A stretch of 64,000 bases of DNA, taken from positions 46,593 through 110,592 of the forward strand of contig JAKCWW010000050.1 in the NCBI GenBank assembly GCA_026260175.1. The letters run 5' to 3'. The stretch comes from Reticulitermes lucifugus (Eukaryota; Arthropoda; Insecta; Blattodea; Rhinotermitidae). A program made the translations under genes and the position numbers. Under the pieces are notes generated by a model. That model was not told the DNA's origin, ran no database searches, and saw only the letters and a program-made list of their open reading frames with translations. This document shows, in pieces, positions 11,659 through 22,471 of the stretch (positions are counted from its first letter, which is position 1; each line of letters opens with the position of its first letter).

Positions 11659-11795
11659 CAGACGGTTAGTCGTCGGTCTCTCACCACGGAGGCGTAGGTT
11701 CGATCTCGGGTCAGTCCTTGTGAGATTTTTGGTGGACAGAGTGGCAGTGGGACAGGTTTTTCTCGGAGTACTTCAGGTTTCATCTACACGTTTTT
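11659..11795 (+). mobile_element. SINE-B, 5' part only
   Basis: Aligns with the uninterrupted SINE-B at 32341: CAGACGGTTAGTCGTCGGTC, CTCTCACCACGGAGGC, GGTTCGATCTCGGGTCAGTC, GACAGGTTTTTCTC and GAGTACTTCAGGTTTC. It ends before the 3' half. It lacks the tRNA-Leu insert, so both plain and composite forms coexist. Confidence 0.8.
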
Positions 11796-12492
11796 AGCAG
11801 GACAAACGGGCGAAGCGTGGGAACCTACCAAAGAGCAACGTTTTTTCGGAAATCGGGGAGCATTGGTAAGAAAAGTACTTCCACTTAGTCTTTACAGTTT
11901 TCGTGATGTTCCTCCTTCTCTCTAATAAATCCGGTCCATTACCTTGAATTTGGCGTTTTACGTTAAGTATACTGAGCCAATTGTATTTCTCCAATATACA
12001 TGCTGTCACTTCCACATTATTTCCTTACACTTTGCACACCCAGAACGCGACGTCTGAAGTCCCTCTCGTTTCGACCTAGGTGCTGCCGCGTAACGTAATG
12101 ATTGTAATGAAAGAGGCCAGTGGATCCCGTTGTCTGCTTGCCTCACACTTGTTACATTGCATTAGGTAAGCGAACAGCAGTGGAGGAGAAAGTGACGAGA
12201 TGCTTATATTGGGTATGATCGTAAACCAATATGAGTATCATCAGCTTGGCAAGGTGAATGCTGGGAAGTACACGTGTCTTTTCATCCGTCTCTCTGCGCG
12301 AGAGGAGCGATAATTTCAGTTACCGTTTCTTTCCGTAACAACACTTGCTTAGTCTTTACGTACTGAAATTCAATGCAAGGAATTGCTCGCATAAGAATAG
12401 TCGTTGAAACCATCAGGTAGCCCACAGGTATCTTGTGTTCAGCATAAGTGTAATGTATGAGGCATTTTCAATAAATACGCTTCCCTAACCCA
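11796..12492. other. Unassigned sequence
   Basis: No element or coding segment recognised. Confidence 0.4.
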
Positions 12493-12734
12493 CAGGGGCG
12501 TAGCTAGGTTTTCTGGCGCATCGAGCGAGTAATCACAATGGCCGCCCCATAAGAGAAATTATGAACCTTAAAAAATTCACAATTGTTTATTGAACTGGAT
12601 TCGGCTGAGTAATTTAAAATTTGTGGAGTGCTGAAAATATATTTTTTCCATTTAAAATATTTGCTTTGCCGCCAAATTTGCTGCCCCTTCGACTCTGCTG
12701 CCCTTGGCGGCCGCATCACGCCGCTACGCCCCTG
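12493..12734. mobile_element. hAT-type MITE with CAGGGGCGTAGC termini
   Basis: Begins CAGGGGCGTAGCTAGG and ends CCGCTACGCCCCTG, giving terminal inverted repeats that match over CAGGGGCGTAGC. Length is 242 bp with no coding capacity. Such CAGGGGC-type ends are common in hAT-superfamily MITEs. Flanking 8-mers CTAACCCA and CCAACTAG agree at only four positions, so the target duplication is not convincing. Confidence 0.7.
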
Positions 12735-12887
12735 CCAACTAGCGATTTTGTGTTAATGAAGCACTTTATTCTTCAGTAGCAAGTATTACTTGTAGGGGTA
12801 AAATGCACGAGATGTCTTACGAGTTAGGCCGTCAGATGCTGTTCGGTGTAAAATTTCATGTGCAATGGCAACGACATTGAAAACTTA

Positions 12888-13255
12888 GTCCCCAGAAGAA
12901 GTTCGTAGAGTGATTCGATTTTACCCCCGAAATACTTCCTGCATCGAAATTCACCGCCAATTTTAGAGACGTATGGTAATGGTGTAAGGCGAGTGCAGCT
13001 TGTCAGAAAGTAGTCGAATAGACGTCCATGATGATGATCGCACCGGTCGGCCCAGCACATCAGGGACGGTTGTGAGCACAGCACGCGTGGAAGAACTGAT
13101 TTTGGAAAATCGAGGAATCACAATTCCAGATTTATTCGGTGCACTGGGCGGAACACAGCACTGCCCTCGAAAGCAAAAGTTCGATTTATTCCGCGTCAAA
13201 ATGTTTGAACTCGTGCTCAAATGGGACAAACGCATCACTGTCTTCCCGGAATAAA
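12888..13255 (+). pseudogene. mariner-family transposase remnant lacking its catalytic core
   Basis: The N-terminal DNA-binding part can be read as SPEEVRRVIRFYPRN, EIHRQF, then after stops IDVHDDDRTGRPSTS and ARVEELILENRGITIPDL. This matches the helix-turn-helix region of mariner transposases, where a GRTxVHDDxRSGRPS phrase joins the two HTH motifs. At about 13146 the sequence jumps to a C-terminal piece, LVLKWDKRITVF, resembling the family's RWDKCINxxGDYVEK end. The intervening region, about 200 residues including the D,D34D catalytic residues, is absent. In-frame stops interrupt the first HTH. I did not identify terminal inverted repeats. It is a dead, internally deleted copy; the mariner assignment is secure and the subfamily is not determined. 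Confidence 0.8.
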
Positions 13256-13688
13256 TGAAAAATGATGATACTTCAGTGGAACATACACCGCTACATTTAA
13301 CATTGGAGGGACTGCGCATTTTATTTTGATGTCCTAGAAGATATTATTTATTGCACGTCGTTCGAAGTAACGAGTTCATCATCAGTTGACAAACAACTAC
13401 TTCAGTGCCGGTATGCTCCCCGCAGACATGTTTCAGTTCTGATGAACCATCACCAGTGTATTACCAGGCAAAGAATTTGTTGCCCTGAACCTGGGAATGG
13501 AATTTCATAATCACGCGTTATTAGTCTATGCGCAATGTGTTCTGACTACCAAGTAGACGTCTTTTTCTCAAATTAGTTTGTTAGCTACGCGAATACGAGC
13601 CAACTACTCGAGAAAAATAAAGCGTCACTTTGCAGAATTAATTTAAGGTAATAACTGTCCATTCCTCTTGTTAAATGTATTGCGTCCG
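13256..13688. other. Unassigned sequence
   Basis: Follows the mariner remnant and might contain its 3' end, but no inverted terminus was found. Confidence 0.35.
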
Positions 13689-13835
13689 TGTACACGCCGT
13701 GAAGGCACAAACTTATAGGATAAGTAGAGCTATACTTCCATTCATTCTTAACTGCGGCACTAGATGGAAGGTGAGAAGTCAGCTTCAATCCCTGCAGCTC
13801 GAACTCTGGAAAACAAAACTCCCGGTACCAAGTTA
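13689..13835 (-). mobile_element. SINE-A, 3' half only
   Basis: Minus-strand copy retaining the block GAGCTATACTTCCATTC, GGCACTAGATGGAAGG and CTCCCGGTACC. The tRNA-like head is missing, as in a 5'-truncated insertion. Confidence 0.7.
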
Positions 13836-13904
13836 ATAGGAGGCTTATTGCGGAAACTCTTATAAAAGCAAAATATTTAGCTTCTGCAAATTTATTGTTC
13901 TTGT

Positions 13905-14060
13905 GACGCAGGTAGGCATGTGAGATGCTTCTGAAGCCGGTGAATAAGAATAAGTACCAACATTTCGGAGAACTTGCTGCCGCCATCTTCAGGATGCACA
14001 CTCTTATATGCTGAAGGTGGAGGCAGTGGATTCCTTCACGACGCTTCTGCCTACCGAACT
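13905..14060 (-). repeat. Repeat F copy
   Basis: In complement it reads CTGAAGATGGCGGCAGCAAG, then CTCCGAAATGTTGGTAC and CACCGGCTTCAGAAGC. The core CGAAATGTTGGT lies at about 13959-13970. A second GGAGGCAGTGG phrase lies upstream on the same strand. Confidence 0.55.
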
Positions 14061-14685
14061 ACAAAGATTTACATACCAGAAGCTGTAATCTTCATGATGC
14101 AAGAAGCTTATCAGTGACAACGAATGCCTGTCCAGGCTTCCAGATCACAATCACTGAGGATGACGTCAACAAATTACCCATTCCAGTACTGTATCATTCA
14201 GTTTCGTTCGATCACTCCCAAGTTGAACCACCGATGAGTTCACGAAAGGAATCCTGGTAACTGTAGCATCATTAATAGAAGGCAGTCGTAATTAACATTC
14301 GAATGAATGTATTAACCTGTAATTCACGAAAGAAATTCCAGTGAAGCAAGAAAAGAGTAAAATCCTGCCGACAATAACTTGTTGCTTCGCTCTGTGCCTA
14401 CGATTCATTAAGTTTTTGTGCGTTCAGTTTCAGTCAGTTGAAGCATTCTTTGTTGCCTACGGTAACGACACAATAAAAGTAACAAAAACAAATTCGAATC
14501 GCATGGACGAACGAGTTAACAATACCTCAACTACAAATTCGCTTTGTCAGAATATCCTAATTTGCAGCAACAAACACGATTCTGATGTGCTTCAGTACCT
14601 AATGATAAGGGATGGCTTTAACTAACGGACCCTTCACAGGAGGTATGTACATCGAAACTGAATTGGACAGTCAATCTCTGAAAGG
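14061..14685. other. Unassigned sequence
   Basis: A 94-codon frame at 14341-14625 has no recognised domain. No repeats found. Confidence 0.4.
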
Positions 14686-14921
14686 CAGGTCCGAACTAAG
14701 GCGTGCTAAGACGTCACTAGAATAATCGGAAATATGGCGCTAGTGAACTCAGGTTTCCACACGCGAAATAATTTCTCCGAAAATTATCCGCAATTTGGGC
14801 ACGGGCCCTCAAAAATTTTCGCCAGCGCTGTCTTAAACCGAAAATTTTAAAGAATATGTGTTTGAAGGGGCGCCAAATTATTAGAGTGCCAGGGGCGCCA
14901 ACATGTCTCGAGCCGGCCCTG
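14686..14921. mobile_element. hAT-type MITE with CAGGGCCGGC-like termini
   Basis: The right end in complement reads CAGGGCCGGCTCGAGACATG, and the left end reads CAGGTCCGAACTAAGG. The flanking 8-mers CTGAAAGG (14678-14685) and CTAAAATG (14922-14929) agree at six of eight positions, consistent with a decayed 8-bp hAT target duplication. It is 236 bp long and non-coding. Confidence 0.65.
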
Positions 14922-15015
14922 CTAAAATGTCGTTTATATTTTTGACCAAACAATGTTCAACGTCCAAATAATCGTCCCTCTCTGTGGTGCATTGGTCTTA
15001 GGCTTGGTATTTAGC

Positions 15016-15016
15016 A

Positions 15017-15051
<35 letters not shown>
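15016..15051. repeat. (AT)n microsatellite
   Basis: About 17 uninterrupted TA dinucleotides. Confidence 0.95.
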
Positions 15052-15053
<2 letters not shown>

Positions 15054-15164
15054 AATTCACGCAGCATGGTCTAATACCATTTGATAGCTTCCTAATTAAC
15101 CTGTAGAGCAGATTTTAAATAAAATGTATAAACACTTCTACTTAATGAGATTTCCGGTCTTCAT

Positions 15165-15242
15165 GGAGGTGAAAATTTAGACTGTGTTCTTCTGGGATAT
15201 GATACCGTGTAGTCTTGTGGTTACCAACTTTGGATGAACTTG
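15165..15242 (-). repeat. Repeat F copy, left arm of an inverted pair
   Basis: In complement: AAAGTTGGTAACCACAAGAC, then TACACGGTATCATATCCCAG and AAGAACACAG. It faces the plus-strand copy at 15280. Confidence 0.55.
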
Positions 15243-15279
15243 TCCCCATATTCTACCCTTCTACACTCCTACGCCAAAA

Positions 15280-15351
15280 TATACGGCAGCAAACTCCTTC
15301 GAAACGTTGGTGACCGCGATGTGTCATAACCCGAAAGATCACAATTTAAAA
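15280..15351 (+). repeat. Repeat F copy, right arm of an inverted pair
   Basis: Contains CGGCAGCAAACTCCTTCGAA and the intact core CGAAACGTTGGT at 15300-15311, followed by GTGTCATAACCCGAAAGATC. Confidence 0.6.
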
Positions 15352-15962
15352 CACCAGTTTATAAATGGACTCCATATTAGCAAAACTTCAGTTCTTATTT
15401 TCTGGAATGACTCCTAGATTTATGATACGTTGAGACCCTATCATATAACACGAATAAAGGAAGGCTGTGAGAGAAAGCGGGACGAATTATTTGAAAATAT
15501 CACTGTGAAAGATAAGTCAATCCTTAACATTTCGGAATTTTATTCGGAAGGTGCCCGGTTAGCTCTATTGAGACAAACCTGTCCTCACTGATGTTTCTGT
15601 GGCTTTTCTCTCTTCCTCCACTTACGAGTATTAATTAGTATTTAGAAGCGTTCTAACTGTACTATACTGTTATTATCACAGTCTCAGACTCGTCACTTCG
15701 AAATAGCCCCATCCTACCCCAGAGTACTTATAACCGCACACCCCTCTCAAAGACCTTATGTACCTTAGACTGCTCGGCCACAGTAGTCGACATAAGACAG
15801 CACCGTCAGTAATAGCTTTAACTTTAACAAGTGAAAATTTCATACGGAAAATGTAAATCGTCCTGTGACAAAACACCGCACCTTAAAAGCATATAGGAGA
15901 GTAAGCAAATTTTAACATCTGTATGGTATAAGATATTACGAACACATACGTGCACTCTGTTA
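15352..15962. other. Unassigned sequence
   Basis: No element recognised. Confidence 0.35.
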
Positions 15963-15967
15963 GTCTC

Positions 15968-16000
<33 letters not shown>

Positions 16001-16002
16001 GT
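15963..16002. repeat. (GTCT)n/(CT)n microsatellite
   Basis: Five GTCT units followed by a CT run, directly adjoining the SINE-A piece at 16003. Confidence 0.9.
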
Positions 16003-16124
16003 CCAAGGAAAGAGACCCAGTACGTACTTGTTAAGAGGGTGGGTGGGACCCAGAGTCGGTATGGCCTGATGGGAAAGAAAAGAGTCAAGCCTTGCCGGCA
16101 GTCTAACCATGGTCCATCCCGTAA
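16003..16124 (-). mobile_element. SINE-A internal fragment
   Basis: In complement it carries the CGACTCTGGGTCCCACCCAC block and GTACGTACTGGGTCTCTTTCC. Both ends are missing. Confidence 0.55.
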
Positions 16125-16924
16125 CCAACATATTACTATATGAATTATCCCAGCTGACAATGTATTAAAAGCTATACACTTTTAAGTTCTGACGTTACAA
16201 AAATTTCCAGAAGTCTTTCTGTGGAAAATTAAAGATAGTGCAGTTTCCGAAACATTATACAGATATTCTTTCCTTTAAAGTGAAAAGTTTAATATACTTA
16301 ATTCAATTCATTTAAACACGAGACTCAAATAAACAAATTTAATTAGTTACATGTATAATGTTATTTACATTTGGGAGTTGCTTATTTTATGTTACGGAAC
16401 AAAAAACGTATCCTCCTTTTTTGTTTTGTTGTATCAGCCCAGACAGAATGAAATAGAATGTAGCAGCTGCTGATAGAACCCTAATTAAAATAACAACACT
16501 CCTTCTCATTAGCGTTCACAATTCAACTCTAGCGCACTAATTATGAATGCTGCACCTTAGCAAGCTACTCTACCAAACGTGAATGTCAAATTAGACTTCA
16601 TTCTTGTGCTGGTATCAACCCAAACACACGAAAGGGGTCTTCGACACACTAACCACCACTTGGTTACAGAATACTGTTTCTTAAATATTTTTCTTATACC
16701 TTCTACATCCCTCGTATTCACTTTTCTGGTAAAAGGAACAGATGTGTAATATAGCACTACGGATACATATTTGATAATTAAAAAAGAAAGAAATGTTACG
16801 GATATAACCCACCTCTCGCAATGTCTGGACATCTATGAAGTAAAACTAAATTTAATTAAGATAAAAAATAATGTGTTTATATCCAAAAGATAAATGTATC
16901 CCTGTACACACCATTAAAGTATGT
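16125..16924. other. Unassigned AT-rich sequence
   Basis: A minus-strand 91-codon frame at 16557-16832 has no recognised domain. No repeats identified. Confidence 0.4.
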
Positions 16925-17177
16925 GTGGGAACGGCGGTCTAACTCCACTCATTCTTAACCTCGGCACTAGATGGAGGTAAGTAGTCAGCTTCACGCCCCT
17001 GCCGCTTTACCCCCGGGGAAGGACCCTGGTACCCATTGAATACAAGGGCTGGGTGGGCTCCACAGCGGGTATGAACACTTTGAAGTGGAAAAAAATTTCT
17101 TACCCGTTCCAGGCATTGAACCACGATTTCTTGGTTGTCCAACCCGTAGCGCGATCACTGTACCGGCTATACTGTCC
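16925..17177 (-). mobile_element. SINE-A, nearly complete
   Basis: In complement: CGGTACAGTGATCGCGCTAC in the head, GGACAACCAAGAAATCGTGG across the B-box area, then the CCCACCCAGCCCTTG and CATCTAGTGCCGAGG blocks. The 3' tail is truncated. Confidence 0.75.
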
Positions 17178-17879
17178 TTTAGTGCAACTAAAGTAGTGTT
17201 AAAATTCATGACTAGCTATTAAATCTGTACTTCATTTCAGTGATTTTAACACATACCCTATTGCCACCACTTGCACGAAATTCTGGATATGGAGCACGTA
17301 ATTTTATAAACAAAGCACCAATCTTTGTAACACACATTGGCCTGCCTTTCCGGGGGTAAAGGAAGCAAAGAATAGCGGTATAATGCGTTAGAAATAAATC
17401 AAAAGTAATGATAGGTGAATAAAATTAATTACAGTGAATGATTACGAAGATTTGCTTAATTTATTTAAGAAAGGATGGGACATGTGTTGTAGATACGATA
17501 TCAGGATAAGAATAAAGTGTTTCATGTCACGTATTTGTCACAAGAAAAAGAGAAGTTCTAAATGGCATGTTGCCAAATACAAGCAGGTAGTTAAGGAGAG
17601 TATGTCAATGAGACATCAGTACTCGTACTATGAATTCATATTTTACATAACTTTCGTGTTTGCAAAGAGGTTCGATATTCCTTGTACGTTTGGCTGTTTA
17701 AACTCGGGGGAGAACTAATAGAAGGCATTATACAATACATGGGTTTATGAGGCGGATCGTCTGTGAGAAACAAAGAATGAGTTCAAGTTTAGTGATTCCA
17801 TAGTTATTTAATGACGCTTTTCCGATGAAAGGGCTATATTCTGTTGAATGGTAAAATGATTATGTACGATTAGTTGAAA
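17178..17879. other. Unassigned sequence
   Basis: CCGGGGGTAAAGGAAGC near 17350 faintly resembles part of SINE-A. A 94-codon frame at 17434-17718 has no recognised domain. Confidence 0.4.
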
Positions 17880-18062
17880 AGAATGTGGAAGTAAGAGGTT
17901 GGTGCTATTTGAAAGAACCTGCATACCACATTATCCCAGCAGTTTCCTGGTATGACTGAAGAGAACCACAAAATTCAGTCAGAATAGCTGATTTCCGGGC
18001 TGAGGTTTGAGACCTCCCAATTGTAAAGGACTTCTAAGAACTTGATGGCGGAGTTCTTTAAA
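17880..18062 (-). mobile_element. SINE-G copy
   Basis: In complement: GGAGGTCTCAAACCTCAGCC, TTTTGTGGTTCTCTTCAGTC, GGAAACTGCTGGGATAATG and CTTACTTCCACATTC, in the same order as the copy at 9866-10120. Confidence 0.6.
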
Positions 18063-18814
18063 AGGTGATTTCAGAACTGCTTTCTAAATAGGTAACAATG
18101 TATGCCAGTTGAAGAGGTAACTTTCTGGGATGTTACGTTTTGTCGACTGATTTTTACCAACGAATCGGAGGCAGCAAACACCTACAAAATTCTGTAGCTA
18201 TTTATCAGTCGACACGGCATAATACCCCAAAATAAAGCTTTATCAGCATCTCAGTAATACCAGTTCTTTCAAATGTAGCGTACTTTTAAGTACGTTTCAC
18301 TAAATACTGTGCAACTTTACAAATTACGAGATTCTAAAGCTATTGCATCTAGATTTATCAAATGTGGCACGCTGATTTCGTAAATTACAAATATACTGAC
18401 GTCTTGAAATATTCTAGTTTTAAAATTCAGACAGTCCAGAAAAGCCTGGAAGGATTCAGAGAAGTTATCTGATCAAATTTAATTGTGAGTGTATGTTGTA
18501 CAGTGTGCTTTACTTTACTCTCAAAAATAGAGCCGCGAGTAAAGCTGATTTAGAACATGGGCACACTACATACACTCTTGTTGACAAAAGTGAAAGCAAT
18601 TAGCCCCTTTATCGTGCCACGTTTTTGCAATTGAGGGATAGGTGTAGTATTTAATGAAATCTGCATAACTCAAAGTATGTATTTACATACATGTTTTCGG
18701 TTTCCTTAAGCTGTGCTGGTGATTTTGCCATTTAGAGCAGGAAACCGACCAAACTGGCTCAAACTGGTTTCTGACGTTTAGGCGGGATGTGCTTGTTTCC
18801 AGTGTTGGCCAGGG
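18063..18814. other. Unassigned sequence
   Basis: AT-rich; no element recognised. Confidence 0.35.
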
Positions 18815-18996
18815 CACCAAATATCCTTTCCTCTTTCGTGATTTTACTCAGATCCTCCGGGCAAGTACCGGGATAGTATGTCAATTAGTCTTTAACTTGT
18901 CCCTCCACGTCCTTTCCATTTCGCTAACCATCACATCATTTGGTGCTACATTGAGAGGCTGAGAGTTTCCTTAAATAAACCACATACAAATAAATA
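18815..18996 (+). mobile_element. SINE-G, 3' part
   Basis: TCGTGATTTTACTCAGATCC, CCGGGCAAGTACCGGGATAG and GTCCCTCCACGTCCTTTCC, ending in TTAAATAAACC and an AAATAAAT run. It abuts the tail of the minus-strand SINE-A at 18997, so the two retroposons meet end to end. Confidence 0.65.
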
Positions 18997-19257
18997 AGGT
19001 AAACGTCGCCCCCTAGCAAGCCATTGGAGGCACAGAGAGGAGGTAGAGGTATAAAGCTAACCCATGCTTAACCTCGGCGCTAAATGGGGGTGGGAGGTTA
19101 ATGCCACGCCCCGGCCGTTTTACCCGCGGGAAAGAGATTCGTACAGGAGGCTGGGTGGGACCAGGGCTAGCCTGGACGGGTGTGGAGAATAGAAAATCTC
19201 TTGCGCTTATCGGGTTTCGAACCCCGAACTATCTAGCCCGAAACGAGTCGCTCTTCC
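18997..19257 (-). mobile_element. SINE-A, full length
   Basis: Tail in complement ends GACGTTTACCTT. The body has CCCACCCAGCCTCC and CCATTTAGCGCCGAGG, and the B-box area reads CGGGGTTCGAAACCCG. The head is partly eroded. Confidence 0.8.
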
Positions 19258-20650
19258 TGCCCCCAATTTAGTATATTGCGTTCTACTGCCTTATGGGCAT
19301 CGTCGAGTTACTCTTTTTTCACCTTAGAAAAGGTCAACTGGTGCATTCTCATTTGTTACAGATTTTACACAACACTGGACTTAGGAATGTTATAAATACA
19401 TAGGTAACTACGGAGCATCTAATGTGCTTGCACTGTGTTTCGTGTTCCAGAATCCGCAGTTTGGAATACCGCGTAGTCTCCGTAGTTCCTTCAGTCCTTC
19501 CGTACAAATGCTGAGATACTGCCTCAGTATAAGCAACCATCGATTTCCTTGCACATTAGTATCACTTTATCATTCACTATCTTCTTGTCAATCGACCCTT
19601 GTATATTCTGTGACTTTGTCGAACCGTTAACAAATAAACCAGGACCGTCAGGATCAGTACAATTACAACAAAGGACACTTTTAACGTCTGGTACTTCAGG
19701 TGGTCCCCAGAAATAGTTTACTCATTATGTTGAGTCCATTTCGAATATAGGCCACGCAGACTAAACTTGTTTTCAAATGACGTGTTTTATCTTTCTCAAA
19801 TCAATATTCGGGTGCATAAAATATTTACACAGTTTCACTTAGGTTCTTATCAGACAAGGTCAGCGAATGATTTTCTATCAGTAATATGTGTATTTATTCA
19901 ATTTATCGTTGTGTTAAGAGCTCTAAAGCAATTGGTAAGGTCCTGTCTAAACGTGTAATACCACCAGTCCCGTGCATATATGTTCTTGTGGTCCTTGAAC
20001 TCCAGACAAATCAAGCAAGTAGCAGCGTGTGCACAATGTGGTACAGTCTATGTCATTCTCAAACCGAACCCTGCTGTCCTTCAGGAAAGGGGGCAAACAT
20101 GACCGACAGAAATAAAGACAATAAATATAAGACTAGGAAATTTGTATAATTTACGCCACAATTTTCAAAAATGAACCATCAGAAGTTGGAAAATTTCCAA
20201 ACGACGCCGCCACCAAACATCTGCAAATAAAATGCTGTTTGTAACAAACGCTGTAATATATTAATGCCAGCTTAATTTCTAAATGGCTTACATATATTTT
20301 TTGGACTATAAACCAAGTTCCAAGCATCCATTAATGTACTGTACTTACTGGCACTTACCGATAAAACATTTTTATAGAAATCGCCTCAAATGCCTTCCAG
20401 TATTTGATTTTCAAGTTGCAAATTAAAAGAAGGGCCTAGTGTTATAAATCAGTATGTGACCATATTGATCAATTATAAAGTAGGCAACCACCAAACATTG
20501 TACATAAAATTGTGACACAAATTTAATGGTGCATTTTCTATGCAACAGCATGCAAAGAAGGTCACAAATGCGCGATTGTTGCTACACTCAGCCCACGAAG
20601 CAGACATAGTAACTTAAAAGGAAAAATTACACGTATCCATGTGCAAGAAA
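19258..20650. other. Unassigned AT-rich sequence
   Basis: No repeat family or coding phrase recognised. Confidence 0.4.
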
Positions 20651-20911
20651 TGAAGGCATATTGGAGAGAGGAGTTATAGCTCCACACATTATTAACCCCG
20701 GCGATAGATGGGGTGAGTGGTCAGTTTCACGCCGCGATCGCTTTTCCTCTAGCAAGAGCCACCGATACCCATTGTATATGAAGGTGGGTTGGCTCCAGAG
20801 CCGGTTTGGAGACAATAAACATCTCTTGACTCTGCCGGGAATCGAACTACATTCCTCGGTTTTTTCAGCTCGCAGCCTAGTTGCTATACCGACTGAGCTC
20901 TCCTGGTCCCC
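20651..20911 (-). mobile_element. SINE-A, near full length
   Basis: In complement: GAGAGCTCAGTCGGTATAGC, GTAGTTCGATTCCCGGCAG (B box), ATACAATGGGTATCGG and CTATCGCCGGGGTTAA. Confidence 0.8.
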
Positions 20912-22471
20912 ATCTAATTTGAATGCAAAGAAAACAAGCCTAAGTTTTATGCAGAGACAATAACTGCCTCTCAGTACCTTACCTTCCTTAACCGCCCTGA
21001 TAAAGTAACGGTACTTGTTTTAAAGCAACATTCGGTTGATTCTCACGCAATTATGAGTGTAGTACATAACATTATGTTTTACCTTCAATGTGTCGAGAAA
21101 AGGATTGTAATTAACAACACTGTCGATCAGGAGGTAATATTTATTCCAAACACTACAAAATTTAAATGTCAGCGTGAATGTAAAAAGTGGGGATGGTACA
21201 CAGGGGAATTGATGACGTGTCAGTAAATAATTGCGGAGACTGTGTAGGGGAGAATGTTAGTAGTATTCTTCGAAACGTCGGTTCAGTTCTGTACGTCATT
21301 CTGTTTGTTTGAAGTGAGTCCAGAGACTGAGCGAGTGTGCCAAAGTTGCACCAGCTTGCATCCAACGCCACCACATATCTTTCTTTAGTCAACACAAGGG
21401 AAGAAAACTACATCCCAGTTGTCTTCACAGCTAAGAAATGCATGGCTATACGGACATCAACACCATCCCCCGTAAAGGAAATATAAACAATAAGCCATAG
21501 AAAAAATACAAAGAACAAAAGTTTGAAAGCAAGAGTTTACAGAAGAAACAAACAGTTATTAACAGATCCTCACCATGCAGCACGATGCTAGAAGCCGCAA
21601 GGAGCAACAGGGAGGGTTTCTCTGGGTCTTCAGACAAGATGACTCTTGCACTGCTGTCACCAATACATACTGTGTTTCTTACACGGACACCATTAACATT
21701 TTGTATCTGTTTACTAACAATAAAACCAGACACAAACACGTTTCACTTTTAAGAGAGGCTTCTTCTTGTAACTAAAAAATAACAAAACACTTTGCACGGC
21801 ACGAAGCAACAACACCTGGTGCAATGACACTATCACAAACAACACTAAGAGCTCTCCACACGTGTTGCCAATACGACCACAAGCAGTCCAGAGCACCGAC
21901 TCTGGTCCTGCCACGGCAGCCCACCCACACCAACAGGCAAGACAACAAAGAATAGTTCTGTATGCGCGCGCAAGTTTCGGCACAAGAAAAGAACGGAGAC
22001 TCAGCTGAAGTTTCTGCAGGAGGGGTGAGAGGAACAGAGTTTTTCCAGTTGAGGCAATGGTTGGCAGACGGCACAAATAATACTGCACTAAGCAACTCAA
22101 GACCGCAACACCAGAGGTACGTCGGCTTGTTTTCCTGTCGGTCCGACCCGAATATTACCGGACACAACCGATACTAGAGCGACAGAGATAGAAATGCTCT
22201 TTAGAGAGTGAAAGAGACAGATAACATCCCTGAGGGAGGAACAACTGGACGACTAGCTGAAAAGCTGCATGTCTTGTTTATCTTCTTTGTGGTGCACGCT
22301 GGTGTCCCGAGTCGCTCTTACCTGGCAACTAAACTGACAATGATCAAGTTACATTTCTTTTAGTGTGGATAAAAAAAGGGTCTAAGAATTGTGGGTTGAA
22401 CCCCAACTTGCTCTTCCGTTCTCCTCGAGTTCAATTCCAGTATACCTACCTGGATTTACAAGGCTCTAAAA
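20912..22471. other. Unassigned stretch including a GC-richer segment
   Basis: About 21870-22180 is richer in G+C and in CpG (for example TATGCGCGCGCAAG near 21961) than its surroundings, and frames of 128-131 codons are open on the minus strand there. A minus-strand frame at 21446-21739 contains a stretch that could be an exon, but the candidate acceptor lacks a pyrimidine tract and I recognise no domain. A repeat F core lies at 21271. I make no gene call. Confidence 0.35.
21262..21330 (+). repeat. Repeat F copy, core only
   Basis: Intact core CGAAACGTCGGT at 21271-21282; the flanks match other copies only weakly. Confidence 0.4.

Noticed and set aside
21446-21739. Candidate minus-strand exon with a GTGAGG donor-like site
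   Set aside because: The acceptor lacks a pyrimidine tract, no neighbouring exon was found, and no domain is recognisable.
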